The notes: generated by a model from the letters alone, not told the origin. A stretch of DNA of 64,000 nucleotides from Desmodesmus armatus (GCA_007449985.2 VIIQ02000636.1:62001-126000); one strand, 5' to 3'; positions 1 to 12,315 are shown, counted from the first letter of the stretch. Made by a program: numbers and translations.

Positions 1-27
1 TAAATCGCATTTGCTTGCTTGTCCTTG

Positions 28-32
28 TTACA
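28..32 (-). terminator. possible polyadenylation signal of MYND copy 1
   Basis: On the minus strand this reads TGTAA, the usual chlorophyte polyadenylation signal, 194 bases beyond the stop codon of copy 1. It is a five-base match in a plausible place. The rest of 1-225 holds nothing I can assign and is probably the 3' untranslated region and downstream DNA of copy 1. Confidence 0.25.
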
Positions 33-225
33 CGACCAACACCCCAGCCACAGGACTGGCACACATAGCTGACTCAACAAGCATAGCAGTGCCATCATGT
101 GACACATGCATGCAACCACTGGCCTTGCGGCAGCACTTTGCTGTGCATCCCCCAGGAGGCCACCCAAATCACTGTGACTGCTATGCCTAGACTGCTGTGC
201 GAAACGTGCTGCCGCAGCCCTGCAG

Positions 226-3200
226 TCAAGGCGCTGCTGGTGCTACAGCAGCTGTGGCTGCCACGCTGACGGCTGCTGCCCCTCCCGGCTGCTGGTGCTG
301 TTGGCAGAAGGCCTTGTGTGCTGGCCAGTGTGCAGCCTGGCACGCCACGGAGCAGTACCTGCAGGCAGAAAAAGGAATGTATGCAAGGCTCACTGGCAGA
401 AATACTACCCTCACTACTTGTGGCAAGATACTTACTCAGCAGCAGGAGGCACTCACAATGTGCCTCAACAACACGCATGTTCTCTTGGTCCATGCCATCC
501 ACCCTGCATGCCAGCCCCTGACCCGATCAGCAACTCTTCCCATGCCTAACACCAATCCAGACCTGACACCCTCCTTCAAACCCATACGCCTCACCACAAA
601 ACCTCCCACAAGCACATGCAAACCAACCTTCCTGTCATGCCCAAACCCACGCACTCCTCTCCACCCTGCTTCCCATCCTACCCACCAGCCCCTCACCTGG
701 CCTGTCTGCACCCTCCACACACGCAGGCCTGGCCCCGCACCAGGCCATAGCCCTCACTCACACCCGACAGCCTCACACAGCCCGGCCAGTTGCAGCCAAA
801 TCGGCTGGGCAGCGACGCCGCCAGCGCACAACCAAAACCCTGCAGCGCATCCGCCAAGCCGCCCAACTCCCCAAGGAATGCCAGCTGTTGTTGACGCTGC
901 AGACCCCCACGCTGCGAACCGGCCGCAATAAGCAGAGTCCCAGCACGTGATGTTCTTGTTGAAAGTTCACTCTTTCCCGCCTGAAGCCCTGGGTGTGACG
1001 CGCCTCCTAAAGCCATGCACGCTATGTTATGGCCGTCCTCAATCAAGCCGCAAAGAGCGTCAAAACGAGAGTCAGCACGGGCTGCTACTGCAGCAGCCAT
1101 ACTGCTGCTTTCGCCAGGCAGCGGGATGATTCTAGGCGGCACGTTTTCAGAGAGCCACTTAGCAGCACCCACTGCATCCTCTGAGGCCACCCACTGCCGC
1201 AGCTGCTGCTCGAAGCACCTCAGGTACCGGCTGACGAGCTGACAGACCTGCACCCCACCAGACGCCGCTAGTGCTACCTCAACTGCTGCTGCTGGCGTGA
1301 CGCAAGTGACACGCGGTGATCTCACTACCACGCACATGCAAGCATATGCGGCCGCGGCAAGATGATGCGCACCCTCTAATGGCAGGGTTGGATGCAGCCC
1401 CCCTTGCCACAGCTTGGAGCACGTGAGCAGCATCGACAGCATTGCTTGCAGCAACTGCAGCAGTGAGCGAGAGAGGCCTCTGCTGCTGGCACTGCTGCTG
1501 TAACTGTGGAGCATCAGAGCAGCATAGATGCCCCTAAGTGACAACTCCACACATGCGACAGATGGAGGAACAGCCTGCTGGCTGTTGCTGCTGCTGCCGC
1601 CGCCGCTGCTGCTGCCACTGCTGCTGCTGCTGCTGGCCCGCAAAGTACCGCCTGCCGCGAGCAGGTGCCGTACTGCTGCCTCAAACAGCTGTAAAGCCTG
1701 TGCCATGATGCCGCTGCTCTTCTGGTCAAACAGCACCAAACCACCCTGGTTTGGCACAGCTGCAAGGAGGTCGGCAACCAGCAAGGACACCTCCCCGCCC
1801 AACGCATCAGCATAGTACAGAACGACTGTCGTCAGCTGCTGACGCTGCTGCCGCAAGTGCTGGCTGCTGTCAGCTGCTGCTGCTGCTGCTGGCGCTGCCA
1901 TCCTCAACAGCTGCCGCAGCAGGATGCTGCTGCAGCCCACAGACACCAGCCTGCCAGCAGCACATGCAGCAGCAGGGGACTTGTTCACATCGCCATGCAG
2001 CTGCCGCAGCTGCTGCTGAAGCTCCTGGTGCTGCTTCCATACGGCGCACTGCAGCAGCATAGCAGCCTGCTCCTCTGCTGTCAGCTCCCCACACAGCAGC
2101 CGGCTGAGTGGGGGCCAGGTGTTGTGGTACATATGTAGCAGGTAGGCCACCATTGGCAGCTGATGCAGCACAGCACCCCGGCTGCTGTTGGCAGCAGCAG
2201 CAGCAGCAGCGCCGCCACCGCCCTGCAGCCACTGCATCTGCACTGCTGCCCCTGCTGCTGCTGACAGCAGCCCTGGAACCTGCAGGCAGAAGCAATCAAC
2301 AAAATTTGCCAATTTCCGTCAGGCAGGAGCTCACAGGCGTAACAAACATGCCAAAGGAAAACAAACTTGCTGGCCTGCGCATGCAATCACGTACGCGTGT
2401 CATTTAGACAATGGTGTGCAACCTGCAGACCACACAGCAAAGGACAGCATAGCATGGCATAAGATAGCACAACATGACTACAGAAAGATGGGGTTACATG
2501 TCATGAAAAAAAAACAGTCCTCATTGTACACACCTGCATAAAGAAGTCAGCCACAATCAGCTCCTCTGCTGCCGTGAGCTGCCGCATATTTGGCTCAGCA
2601 CTGCTGGCCCTTCGGGTCAGGGGATCCACCAGTCTGCGGGCCATCCACATCATGAACGCCGCATTACCCACAACAGCCAGGCAATCAGCGGCAGCAGCGC
2701 TGCCAGCCGCCGCACCCTCACTGCTGTTGCTGCTGCTGCTGCTGTACTGTTGTGTTTCATTGAAGCAGGCTGCCACTTCTGCAAACAAGCCATCTGAAAA
2801 CCCAAGACTCGACGCAGCACGTTGGAACTGCCGCTGGTACTGCCTGCACAGCGCTAGCTGCTGCTGCTGCAACTGCTGCTGTTGTTGGGAAGGGCAAGGG
2901 GCGGCAGCAGTTCCCTCCAGAGCGGCAGCCCCAAGCAGCAGCCAACCCTCTGCATGTTGCCACAGTGGTCTGCTCCTGCTGCTGCTGCTGCTGCTACAGC
3001 CGCCACTCAAGTCACCAGCAGCAGCAACAGCAGCAGCAGCAGGAGTTGCTGTACACCCCTGCTGCTGCTGCAGCTGCTGCAGCTGCTGCTCCCATTGCCG
3101 CAGCAGCTGTGTGCCATAGAAGCACAGCACAGGGGCCCCAAGTGACCACAGCTGTGCGTAGTTCTGCATCGTCGTGTAGATCTTGGCAGGCAAGCGGCCA

Positions 3201-5319
3201 GCGACTTCGAGGGGCCCCAGAATGGCCTGGCTGTCGTGCTGCTCCTGGCCTTGCTGCTGTTGCTGCAAGGGGCTGAGGTACAGGGGCGGTAGCGGCAGCG
3301 CCTGTGGCTGCTCTCCATGCTTCTGGTTTCCTAGTCGTATGAGCGTATGCTGGTAGGGGCTGAGTGCTCCAAAGACCTGGACTGCTAGGTCAATGGCTGC
3401 TGCCACTGCTGCTGGCGAGGGCTGTGTGTTGAAGCTGATGCCTGCTGCTGACAGCCTGCCCATGGTGGTGGTCACGTCCAACAGGGCGGCAGCAAGGCCA
3501 GCAGCGGGCTGCACCAAAGTAACTGCATGCAGCAGGGGTGCAAAGGCATTGAAAGGGAGACCAGGACACAATCATTAAGAGGGTGTGAAAAAGAAATTGG
3601 GTATTAGCGAGGGAGAGAAGGAGTGAGAACAGAGCGTGCATGCATGGCAGGGTGTGTGTGCGTGTGTGCTTGCATGTGTGCGTGTGTGAGAGTGATGCGG
3701 CAGGACACACTCAGGAAGGTCAGGTATGGACAAAGTCTGGTATGGATACATTTTTGTCAAGTGTGGGAGGCTGCACCATACATCAGCAACAACAGCTCAG
3801 ACATTGCACAACAGTGAGTGTAACCACAATTTTGTGTATGCACATGGGCGGGTTCCCTTGTTCCCCGGGATCACCTGCTAGCTGCCGCATGAACACATTC
3901 TCACTCGCCACCCTGCACGCTGCTGCTGCCCACAGGATCATGGTGTGGCTGGGTTGCAGCAGTCCGTCCATCTTGCTGTCAATGCCCTTGGGCCCCTCAC
4001 AGATCCACACAGACAGTGTGGACGCATTAGCTGGCTTCATGGGCTGGTTGTCGAGGGGCACGGCCTGCAGGAAGGGCGTTGCATGACAGAAACACAGCAT
4101 GTACGGTTGCCCATCGCACAGCACAGGACCATTGCTGACATAGACACAACACAGCATAGCACGGCAAGGCAAAGGACTGGCACGACACAGCATATCGTCA
4201 AACAGTTGCCACAGCATCACACACCCTGGCACTGCATGGCCTATCATACCACAGCAAAATTTGGGAATTTCTTTCAGCACTACAGGAGGGCACCCAGGAG
4301 CACCCGTTTCAAATGTGGTGTCACGCCACGCAACAGTTGCTTTGTGCATGCCACAAGCTTTGCAACACTGTATGGCTGTGCCCAGGATATTGACTGCGGT
4401 TGAGCGCACCTCTGCTGCTTTCTGCAGCTTTCGCAGCACTTTGTTCCACAGAGTCATCAGCCCCTGGTAGAAGGATGCGGGCCACACCAGCCCCTTGCAA
4501 TCGTACAGCCGCTCCTCAACAGGAGACACAGTAGCCCTTTCCGAACGTGCAGCACCTGCTGCTGCTGTTTCTGCTGCTGCTTGCGCCCTCCGTCTGTACT
4601 CCGGCAGTGCTATCAGCCTGCATGGACAAATGCGGCACAGGAGAATGTTTGCATCGCGATTGGTACAACCGCTGCTGCCATTGCTGCTGCCATATGTTGA
4701 CTGCTGCAGCCGCTACTGCTGCTACTGCTGGTGCACCTGCTACCGCCGCTACCACTGCTGCAGCGGCTACCACTGTGATCATCAATGTGCGCACTCTTGT
4801 CAGTGGTAGGCTTGGCCACCACAGGGGTGCAAGCAAGCCCCTGACCTGATACGACCTGTGCGGCAATCAGCTTGAACACTTCAGCCCGTCCATTTTCAAC
4901 AGCCTTGCCCCCCATGATGAGAACCCTGTTCATACACACCCCTTGAGTCCTTCCTCCCTTAGCAGTCCCTGCGCTTACTTGTAGTATGCTTCGGCGACAG
5001 CCAGCCGTGCTGCAAGAACATGTGGACATGTAGGGAGCTGGTTTGAGAACTCAGGCAGCACCATGTGCACACCCAGTTCCAGCAAGTCCTCTAGCCGCGG
5101 CCGCTGCTGCGCTGCTTTTGTCAACAGCTGCTGCAGCCCAGCCTGCAGGTCCTGGCACAAGCAGCTGCTGCCCTTGCACTGTGCACCCATGGAAGTGTAA
5201 AGGGCAGTCACAATTCGGTCCCACTCGTGCCCTACGCCACCTAGGTTCTGCTTGATAGCTGCCTCCATGAGAGCTCCTTTCTGTGCTGCTTCTCGCAACA
5301 CTTCAGCAATATGACTCAT
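226..5319 (-). CDS. MYND-finger protein, array copy 1 (inverted)
   Basis: Six exons on the minus strand: 5319-4979, 4617-4410, 4064-3875, 3522-2534, 2279-697, 358-226. All introns are GT..AG and the phases join to 1,147 codons without a stop. Exon 1 has a C-x4-C-x-C cluster (QCKGSSCLC) and ends in AEAYYK. Exon 3 carries SVWICEGPKGIDSK. Exon 4 carries TMGRLSAAGISFNTQP, a Pro-Leu tract and poly-Gln. The MYND finger lies at about residues 1072-1122: a CNWPGC pair, then CVCGGC in exon 5 and YCSVACQAAHWPAHKAFC in exon 6, which fits the C-x2-C-x4-YC-x3-CQ-x3-W-x2-H-x3-C pattern. Function is unknown; MYND fingers usually bind Pro-rich peptide motifs. It is the only copy on this strand and by sequence is closest to copy 5, 25 kb away. 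The splice model is inferred from conservation among copies, without transcript data. Confidence 0.85.
3651..3694. repeat. TG-rich simple repeat in intron 3 of copy 1
   Basis: Imperfect (TG)n with TGCG and TGCA interruptions. It lies inside the 352-base intron between exons 4 and 3 of the minus-strand copy. No coding or regulatory role is visible. Confidence 0.7.
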
Positions 5320-5544
5320 GGCCGCTGCTGATGGTGCTTGGCACAGCTGACGGTGCTGAAGTGTCTATAAGACGCCTGTGTATTGAGTTGATGCGCCTGT
5401 GGCTCAAACGTCCTGATTGCACAAATGCATGCCAGCAGGGAGCAGCAGTGAATGATCAGCAGCAGACATACAGTCCAGGAGGCAGTGGCCGAGACAATAG
5501 TTGCGACAATGTACCACATGCGAGGAAGGTAAGGCATGCGCTGG

Positions 5545-5802
5545 TCATGGTTCCCTCATCGCTTTGCTGCAGGAATTTGAAAAAGTCAACATCAAACCGA
5601 GATGACGACAGATGCCAACCAGTCGTGTCAAAAGCTTTGTGTCATATTTCGGGCCTGTAGTAAACCAGTATGGGAAGGCTGCATTCACATGAGCGTTTGC
5701 ATTGGGTAGCTGGTGTGCTATGCATGAGATGGCCCTGATCAGGTGAAACCAGCTCGTCATGGGGTTGCGACCAGGGCACTGGCCATGAGGGTAGCGGTTA
5801 CA
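5545..5802 (-). pseudogene. protein-like ORF fragment, unrecognised
   Basis: A minus-strand open stretch of about 85 codons, from just after an in-frame stop at 5803-5805 to a stop at 5545. Its composition is balanced (GRNPMTSWFHLIRAISC, AAFPYWFTTGPKYDTK), quite unlike the Ala/Gln/Ser-rich surroundings, and it looks like part of a folded protein. An adjacent open stretch in another frame upstream (about 5770-5900, containing TYCGCTEQKKYLGSNV) could belong to the same decayed gene, which would imply a frameshift or an intron. I cannot assign a family. A remnant of a transposable element is one possibility. Confidence 0.3.
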
Positions 5803-6028
5803 TTACTCCCCAGATACTTTTTCTGCTCCGTACAGCCGCAGTAGGTGGCAAGTCCATGAGAGTGCCCCCGGGGCCAGGCTGCATGACCAGCCGCACTGCG
5901 GCAGAACACAAACAGACATCGTCCTGTCATTTTGTCAGCAAGCCCGTTTGTCAGATATTACAGCCGTTGCCACACACTGACTCCTCGCTGTCCCTTTCCT
6001 GCGAGCAACACAAGCTATGTACACACTC

Positions 6029-6049
6029 AAGTTGAGTGTGACTCAACTT
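6029..6049. repeat. short perfect inverted repeat
   Basis: Nine-base arms AAGTTGAGT and ACTCAACTT are separated by three bases. It lies in the gene-poor stretch, so it may be a small hairpin or a protein-binding palindrome, or chance. Confidence 0.35.
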
Positions 6050-7379
6050 CAACCGCTGCCAGAACCTGCTGATGGTGTGCAAGAAAAATGCACCGCATGC
6101 CTGCTGTCCACATTGCAGTTGCTCTTCTAGGGGTGGATACTGCCACCCAGCTGTGAACAAACCCACTTGCTTCGTCCTCCCCTCAAAATTTCGCACCGCT
6201 GGTAAACCAGAGATTGGTGTGTGCAGCTTCTCCTGTCCTGCCAGTCTGCATGAGCCACTGTAAGCAACATGGTGGGCACAGCCCTGAGCCAGCTGCCCGC
6301 TCCTTCATGCAAACTCGGAAGCAAACGTCGCACATGCACAATCGTCCTGTTGCACCACGAAAGCAAGCAGGGCGGCCAAGGGGCCTACACTATTATGGAA
6401 AGCTGGGCCAACCGTTATAAGTAACCGCACATGAGCGCACCACCCGCTGCCACATATCAGCGGGACCTACATGGCCCGCACCCAGGCAGCGCACCCGCTG
6501 CATCAAGGCCCAGCAACATTGATGCTGCTGCTGCCGCCGCTGCTGCTGCTCCTTCTACACATAGCCACACAAAACACACATAGCATACGCAATCACATTT
6601 ATACACTCACAGCATTACCGCTGCACCTCTGCAGGCTGGACCTAAACAGAAGCCAGACATGATCTAAGGCGACATGTTGCACATCGGCCACAAGCATAGG
6701 TGCTTCTAATGCTACGATAAGGCGCTTCTGCTGTAATGCACCAACATCCTGGTCACGTCAAGCATGTTGTCCTCCTAACTGCTGTCCTTCCAACTGCTGT
6801 CCCCCCCCAAATTTCCTTGTAGCACAGGAGAGCCTGCTGCCCCCACAACACAGCACCTTGCCCGCTCACACACCAGTGAACATGTGTATGCTCAAATCAC
6901 AAGCACTAGACCCAGTTGACAAATACAAACCCCAACTAGGACTAAACTCAACTACAAATCACTAACACAATACTACCCCTAGTGACCAATGGCAACTGGG
7001 GGACGACTGCACGAATGCTGTACACTTACTCCAGGCTGGCGATATACATGTCGATATCACACATTTGAGTGGCAAACCATAATGTGTGCATACGATGTAT
7101 AACACCTCTGCACAGGAAAACAAGAATACCAGAGCCTATCACCGCCACCCAAGAGAATGCTGACGCCCAAGCCAAGGCTAAGGAACAGCAGGACTCCAAC
7201 CAGGCCTGGCCCTGGAAATGTGCTGACGCCCCTTTGGCAAGGATACGTTATGAATAATCACCACCACCACACTGACAGCACCCAGGCACTCCTGGTGTTA
7301 CGACTCATCAACAACCCTAAATCTGGGTGACTTAATCCGTCACCCACAGGGCACATTGGCCGCCCCAGCGTGCGGGTGC

Positions 7380-8064
7380 CTACCAGCCGCTGTGTGATGG
7401 CAGTGGCCCCATGTGGTACACCGGCTGCTGTGCGTGGTCCCTGCAGCGCCGCTCAAAGGCATCCAGCAGCAGCTCCTTCAGATCAGGGTCAGCCTGGACG
7501 TAGGGGTTGCGACGCATCTGGGGTTGGGAGCGGAGGGGAGACAGGCGGTAGGGGCAGCACACAGGGGATGAGTGATAAGCAGGAGTGGATCCATGGATAA
7601 GATGATGCCAGGCTGTTGCCTGGGCTCTGACAGTGGCCGTTCAGATGGGAGACCCTGGGGTGTGCCATCAATGAGGCTGAGCCTCCCTAGCAGCTCTAGC
7701 AGGCAGACTAATTTGTATTCAGATTTAGCAAGTGTGAATCCCCACCCAAATTGGCAACCTCAACCAACAGACGTGGACAAATCACCACAACCTAAAGCCC
7801 CCACCCCCTCCAGGCGTTGCCCCACCACCCACACACCTGTGACAGCTCATTGTCCCGCATGGCATCAAAGTCAAAGCACTCGTACAGCTGCTGCTTGTAC
7901 TGCTCACGCTCAGGCAGGTGGTGCAGCCACGCCATACAGGCCAGGAACAGAGAATATTCCGGCCGCCGGTGCCGCTGCTGACCCCCCAGCGGCCTCCCGG
8001 TGCGCTGGTATGCTGCTGCTATGTCCTGCCGGGTGAGGTCTGCGTCACCCTGGGGTGCCAGCGG

Positions 8065-8097
<33 letters not shown>

Positions 8098-8827
8098 GGG
8101 CGGCTGGGCCGGTGGCACCGGGTCCCATGCTGCTGCATCAACCTCGACATGCCTGCAAAGCAGCATGAGAAAGATATGATGTCAGACAAATCCTGTCGGA
8201 TTATGTTTGAGTTGGTTGTGAGCTGTGGTGGCGTGTGTTGAAGCCGTCATAGTGCAGGGGCAGCAGACCCTGGGTTCTGATAGTGTGTGCTGCTCCGTGT
8301 TGCATTGAGAAGCACGGTGCATTGAGCCCTGCAGCACCCCCCCCCCCCCCCAAACACACACACACACACAGCAGCAGCACCCACCAACGCCCACAAGCCC
8401 CCCACTCACTGTAGCAATCCCTCGATTGCATCGTCATCCGCCCGCCACCGACCAACATTCCTGGCAGCACCTCCATTCACGTTGACGTCTACGTCACCTC
8501 CTCGTCCCCATCCTGGCAATTCCCACGCTGCTGCTGCTGGTGCTGCTGGTGGTGCTGGTGGTGCTGCTGGTGGTGCATCATAGAAATTTGCTTCTCGAGC
8601 TGCAGCTCCTGGACGCACACCCCATGCTGGAGCCCGATCAGGTGCAATGACAGCCCTGCCTGCCCTACCACCAAGCCCTCTCTGCCCTCCAGGGGGTTCC
8701 CACCGAGGGACCTCATTCCTAGCCCCCAACTCCAACAGCCCCACATCCACTGGCAGTTCTTCTTCTAGTGGATGCTGCTGCTGCTGCTCCTGATGAGGCG
8801 GAGCTGCCGCAGCAGCCGCCGCTGCAG

Positions 8828-8858
<31 letters not shown>

Positions 8859-10793
8859 TGCTGCTGCTGCTGCTTCCTGCTGGCTGCTGAACAGCCGCAA
8901 GACGTCCTCAAACTCAAGTTGCACGAAGACGTCATGCTGCTGCACCAGAGTGTGCAGGTTGGATGACAGCTGCTCCCACGCCAGCTCCTGTACCAGCAAC
9001 AGATAAGGTGCACCGGGTTTTGGCAAAAGCCAAGGCACAGGATTGTTATTTACATGCCAATGATGGAGGGTCAATAATGGCAGAATTGCAGAATTGCATG
9101 AACCGTATGATCAGCGATAAGCTTTGCATGCTGCAGATCAAAAAGGAAAGAGCAAAGCAATGTGTGCTTGCACGGGGCAGCAACCCCAACCCTACTGCCA
9201 TGTGACCCTGCTAGGCTGCCCCAATTTTCTTTGCTGCTTCATCCCTGCTGACCTGTATCTCCTGCTGCTGGATGTCCTTGGCGGCCTTGTAGAACAGACA
9301 GCAGCACCTGCGGGGGGGGGGGGGGGCAACACCAGCACAGTAAGCGCATAAAGCTTGCTTGTTTGATGAGTGATGATACACAGATAATAACAAAAATATA
9401 AATATATAATAAAGAATTGAAAATGAAAATTCAAATCAGTACCCAAGGCCCCATTCAGCGTCTGGCTCTCTGGTGGGGTGGCTGATGACGTCACGGAAGT
9501 TGCCCTCACTGTTGCTGTCACGGTGTTTCTCCTAAGTAGGACCACATGGGCAGCGGCAGTAATAGGGGTGCTGCTGGTGATGGCAACCTTCCAAGCTTTG
9601 CCGCCCCCCCCCCCCCATTGCTGGTGCCTGGTGCACCCACCTGTGGTTGGTGGCATGCATGCACAGCTGCTGCAGCAGAGTGACATCATCCCAATCTGCC
9701 ATGACATTCAGCCACATAATTTTTTGGTGGCTATGCTGATTTGGGAGGTGTACAACGCTTGCCCTGTCGTCCTCTTCACCCCGCGCCCTTGCCAGCCACA
9801 GCCCCCCCCCCCCCACCCCACCCATACACACTGTGCAGTTCACACCTACCTGTGGTTAGTGGCGTGCATGCGAATGGCGTCCATGCACAGCTGCTGCAGC
9901 AGAGTGACATCATACTGGTCTGCCATAGCTGCCAGGCCCACCAGCTTTTCGGGTGCTATGCTGCAGTGGCAGGTGTACAGGAAGCGGATGAACGCTGCCA
10001 GCACCTCGCCATCTACACCGTGGAGGGTGATGGCACGCTCCCGAGCCTCACGCATGTCTGTGGAATCAGGGAGGGAGGGAGAGGGGCAGGGGAAAACATG
10101 CAGTAAGCGGCAGATGGTCTGCATGTCTTGCTGTGGTGTCTGGTCTGCCTACTGCTTCAATCGATTGAATCGCAGGGCCTTCAATGACTGAACACAATGC
10201 GGCCCAGGGGTGTCCCTATCCTGTTTGGAGCGTCTGGTGGCGACCCATTCTTACAGGACTGCTCTGCATGAAGGGCCTCACATAGGCGGCTCCGTCACTG
10301 TAATGATTTCACTGTAATGGTTCACCGCTCCCTGACCTGCATTCCTTCAAGGCAACTCAACACGGCAGCTATGTGCAGACCCCTTCTGCACAAGCTGGCA
10401 TGCAGGCACTTGCCTGCTGCCGCACTCGCGCACCCGAAAGGGGGCACGACCAAGGCAACAATGGCCGATTCTGGGGTACCATCAGGGCTGGGGTGTGCCA
10501 TGCACGTATTGAACTTTGCAGTTATCAGTCCACATACCTCCACACAGCATCCTCCTGAGGGGTGCACTCCATCTGATGAGTACCAGCTTGTGGCATTTGA
10601 TGGCCTGGCCATCCTCCGAGCAAATCGTGATGTCACTCAACACTTCGCTGTTATGCAGCTCTGCGAGGAAGTCACCGAGGCTGGGTGCTGATGCCCTGTT
10701 GGTGATTAGCTGAATCACTTCCACATGCTCCTCTACTGCTGCTGCTGTTTGCTGCGGTGGAACCATAATGGGCACATGACCCCAACCGAACAT
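7380..10793 (-). CDS. BTB-BACK domain protein (probable Cullin-3 adaptor type)
   Basis: Six exons on the minus strand: 10793-10538, 10057-9850, 9307-9253, 8987-8410, 8152-7837, 7517-7380, joining to 516 codons. The ATG at 10793 is the first one in frame with the BTB exon; further upstream only a non-ATG opening exists. The BTB/POZ fold spans about residues 49-155 (SEVLSDITICSEDGQ, CHKLVL, then AFIRFLYT and ADQYDV). The C-terminal part fits a BACK domain (YECFDFDAMRDNELS, NPYVQADPDLKELLLDAFE), interrupted by long poly-Ala and Pro-rich inserts in exons 4 and 5. No Kelch repeats are visible. BTB-BACK proteins typically bring substrates to Cullin-3 ubiquitin ligases; the substrate here is unknown. 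The last exon could end at the stop at 7380-7382 or splice onward at the GT overlapping it. It is divergent from copy 2. Confidence 0.75.
8337..8370. repeat. C15 tract followed by (CA)n
   Basis: Fifteen C (8337-8351) followed by a CA dinucleotide run, inside the intron between exons 4 and 5 of the BTB-BACK gene. It is a simple repeat and likely length-variable. Confidence 0.8.
9312..9326. repeat. G15 tract at a splice acceptor
   Basis: On the gene's strand this is C15, lying directly before the CGCAG acceptor of exon 3 of the BTB-BACK gene (exon starting at 9307). It probably serves as the polypyrimidine tract. A run this long is prone to slippage and to sequencing error. Confidence 0.75.
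9385..9438. other. AT-rich island in a BTB-BACK intron
   Basis: A stretch made mostly of A and T (ATAAATATATAATAAAGA and neighbours) inside the 542-base intron 9308-9849, in otherwise GC-rich DNA. No ORF is present. It may be part of a small inserted element. Confidence 0.5.
9636..9706 (-). pseudogene. partial duplicate of the BTB exon end
   Basis: On the minus strand this segment encodes MADWDDVTLLQQLCMHATNH and is followed by a GT donor. It copies the 3' end of BTB exon 2 (9850-10057), which reads MADQYDVTLLQQLCMDAIRM and then HATNHR. It lacks 12 bases, is diverged at its 5' side, and sits in the intron right after the true exon. It is probably a dead tandem exon fragment; use as an alternative exon is possible but I see no clean acceptor. 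Confidence 0.55.
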
Positions 10794-11151
10794 GGTGTGT
10801 GTTGCTGAACGCAATTTGACCTGCTTGCTGGTACTCGCAGAGACGGGACTCTGAGCAGCAAAAGGAGTTGGAGTTGGGATCAGCAGAGTCAAAATACTGC
10901 GCAAGAGCCCGCGTTCAGGACACGTTGAATGGTTTTTTGATGGTGAACGTAACTCCGGACACAGACTTGGGATTTAAGAGCCTGATATGTATTGGTTTCG
11001 AGGGCCAGCCTGGACCACTGCGGTTCATCAGTGCTGGGCTTTGTTGCGGATGTACCTGCAACCAAAACGTGGTTGACAGTTCCAACGTCACTGACGGCCT
11101 TTGTCTGCTGTTTGTATGCCGATCAAAGTTCTGCCAGGGTTACTCACTGTT
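10794..11151. promoter_or_regulatory. divergent intergenic region, BTB-BACK and MYND copy 2
   Basis: The BTB-BACK gene starts leftward at 10793 and copy 2 starts rightward at 11284, so 490 bases must hold both promoters. The part near 10989-11035 (GGCCAGCCTGGACCACTGCG) recurs upstream of copy 3 near 17162, so it belongs to the duplicated unit. Confidence 0.45.
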
Positions 11152-11283
11152 GCTCCCAGCCTGGGCACACTGTCACAACGCACTCCAGTCACGCTGGGGC
11201 CCAAGCTGCACTCTACATAGCTTCAGTTATACCATATATCTGTGTAACACCTTCAGCTCTGCTGGGCACCTTCACACAGCACC
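11152..11283 (+). promoter_or_regulatory. conserved upstream blocks of copy 2
   Basis: Block A begins at 11152 (GCTCCCAGCCTGGGCAC, then CACTCCAGTCA). Block B is 11248-11270, starting CACCTTCAGCTCTGCTGG exactly 36 bases before the ATG. Both recur before copies 3, 4, 6 and 7 at similar distances. They may mark the core promoter and 5' leader; the function is inferred only from conservation. Confidence 0.45.
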
Positions 11284-12315
11284 ATGGAGCATGTGGAGCA
11301 GATGTTAGCAGCACAGTTCAGGGCGGTTGAGCGGCAGTACTGGGATGGCATAGGCAGTGTGTGCCACGATGCCAGAGAGGCCCTCATGGTGTTTCGCATG
11401 TCCAAGGCGCAGTGCAGCGGCGACAGCTGCTCCTGCCTGGACCTACAGGCTTGCCTGCAGCGGTTGTTGCAAAGAGCAGCAGAGCTGCAACCACAGCTGG
11501 ACACGCTGGTAGAGCTAAAGGTGCACATGTGCCTGCCAACTTACTGCTCATACATCACGGACTGCCCACATTCTGGTGCAACCAAGCTGGCAGTTGCAGA
11601 CGCATACTACAAGTAAGGGCAGGCACCCACGGGCGTGGGGTGCAAGTAATAGTTGTGACCGGCTGGGCCTGAAACCGGCAAGATGACCATCGCGAGTCTG
11701 GCTACTGCTGTCAGTGTAAGACAGTACTTGTACTGTGGGGCCATGGGATGGTTCCCGTTTGACGGGTTATTTGAGCTGCGACTTTGCTTATAGAGGCAGG
11801 CATTGGGCAGCGCCCAGCTCAATTTGGTACACGAGCACTCGTCTGTGATGGTACATCTCACAAATGCTGCGGCACCAGCAGCCATAAGCACCCATTTGTG
11901 TGCCTCATGTGTCTGTGCAGGCTGATTGCTGTGCCTCAGTACAAACACAGGGCCCAAGTAGCAGCAGCAGCAGCACACCCACCAGCCGCAGGCTGTAATC
12001 TTCTTGCCAAGGGCCCGGTCGAGCTTTTCCTCACCGAAGCCAAGGAGTTGCGGCAGCCGCCTGCCCTAGTTGTGGCGCTGCAGTCCCAGTGGGTCAAAGT
12101 GCTGCAGCGGCTGCAGAAGGCAGAAGAGGTATGCACATAAGTCATGCGCACGTCTGTTTCAGTTTACGTGCGTTGCACACATGGTGGATGCAGTTCATGT
12201 GACAACCAACAAGTGTCTTGCTGGCATATTGGGACTTCAGAGGTGCTGCTTTGCTTCGTGGGCCTCACTTTTTATTCGCTCATTGCTGGATAAAATCAGC
12301 TCAGCAGCAGAATGG

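Larger units (their letters stand above)
5320..7379. other. 2-kb stretch without a convincing gene
   Basis: It lies between the 5' end of copy 1 and the 3' end of the BTB-BACK gene. The first few hundred bases (5320 onward) should hold the promoter of copy 1. Only one short protein-like minus-strand ORF (5545-5802) stands out. The rest has short ORFs of no recognisable family, a CTG-rich patch near 6520-6550, a small C-run near 6797-6804, and no tRNA or rRNA. The array period is broken here, so this may be inserted or rearranged DNA. Confidence 0.5.

Noticed and set aside
197..931. Plus-strand ORF of 244 codons rich in Pro, Thr and His
   Set aside because: It is antisense to exons 5 and 6 and intron 5 of copy 1; the opposite strand carries the conserved MYND finger.
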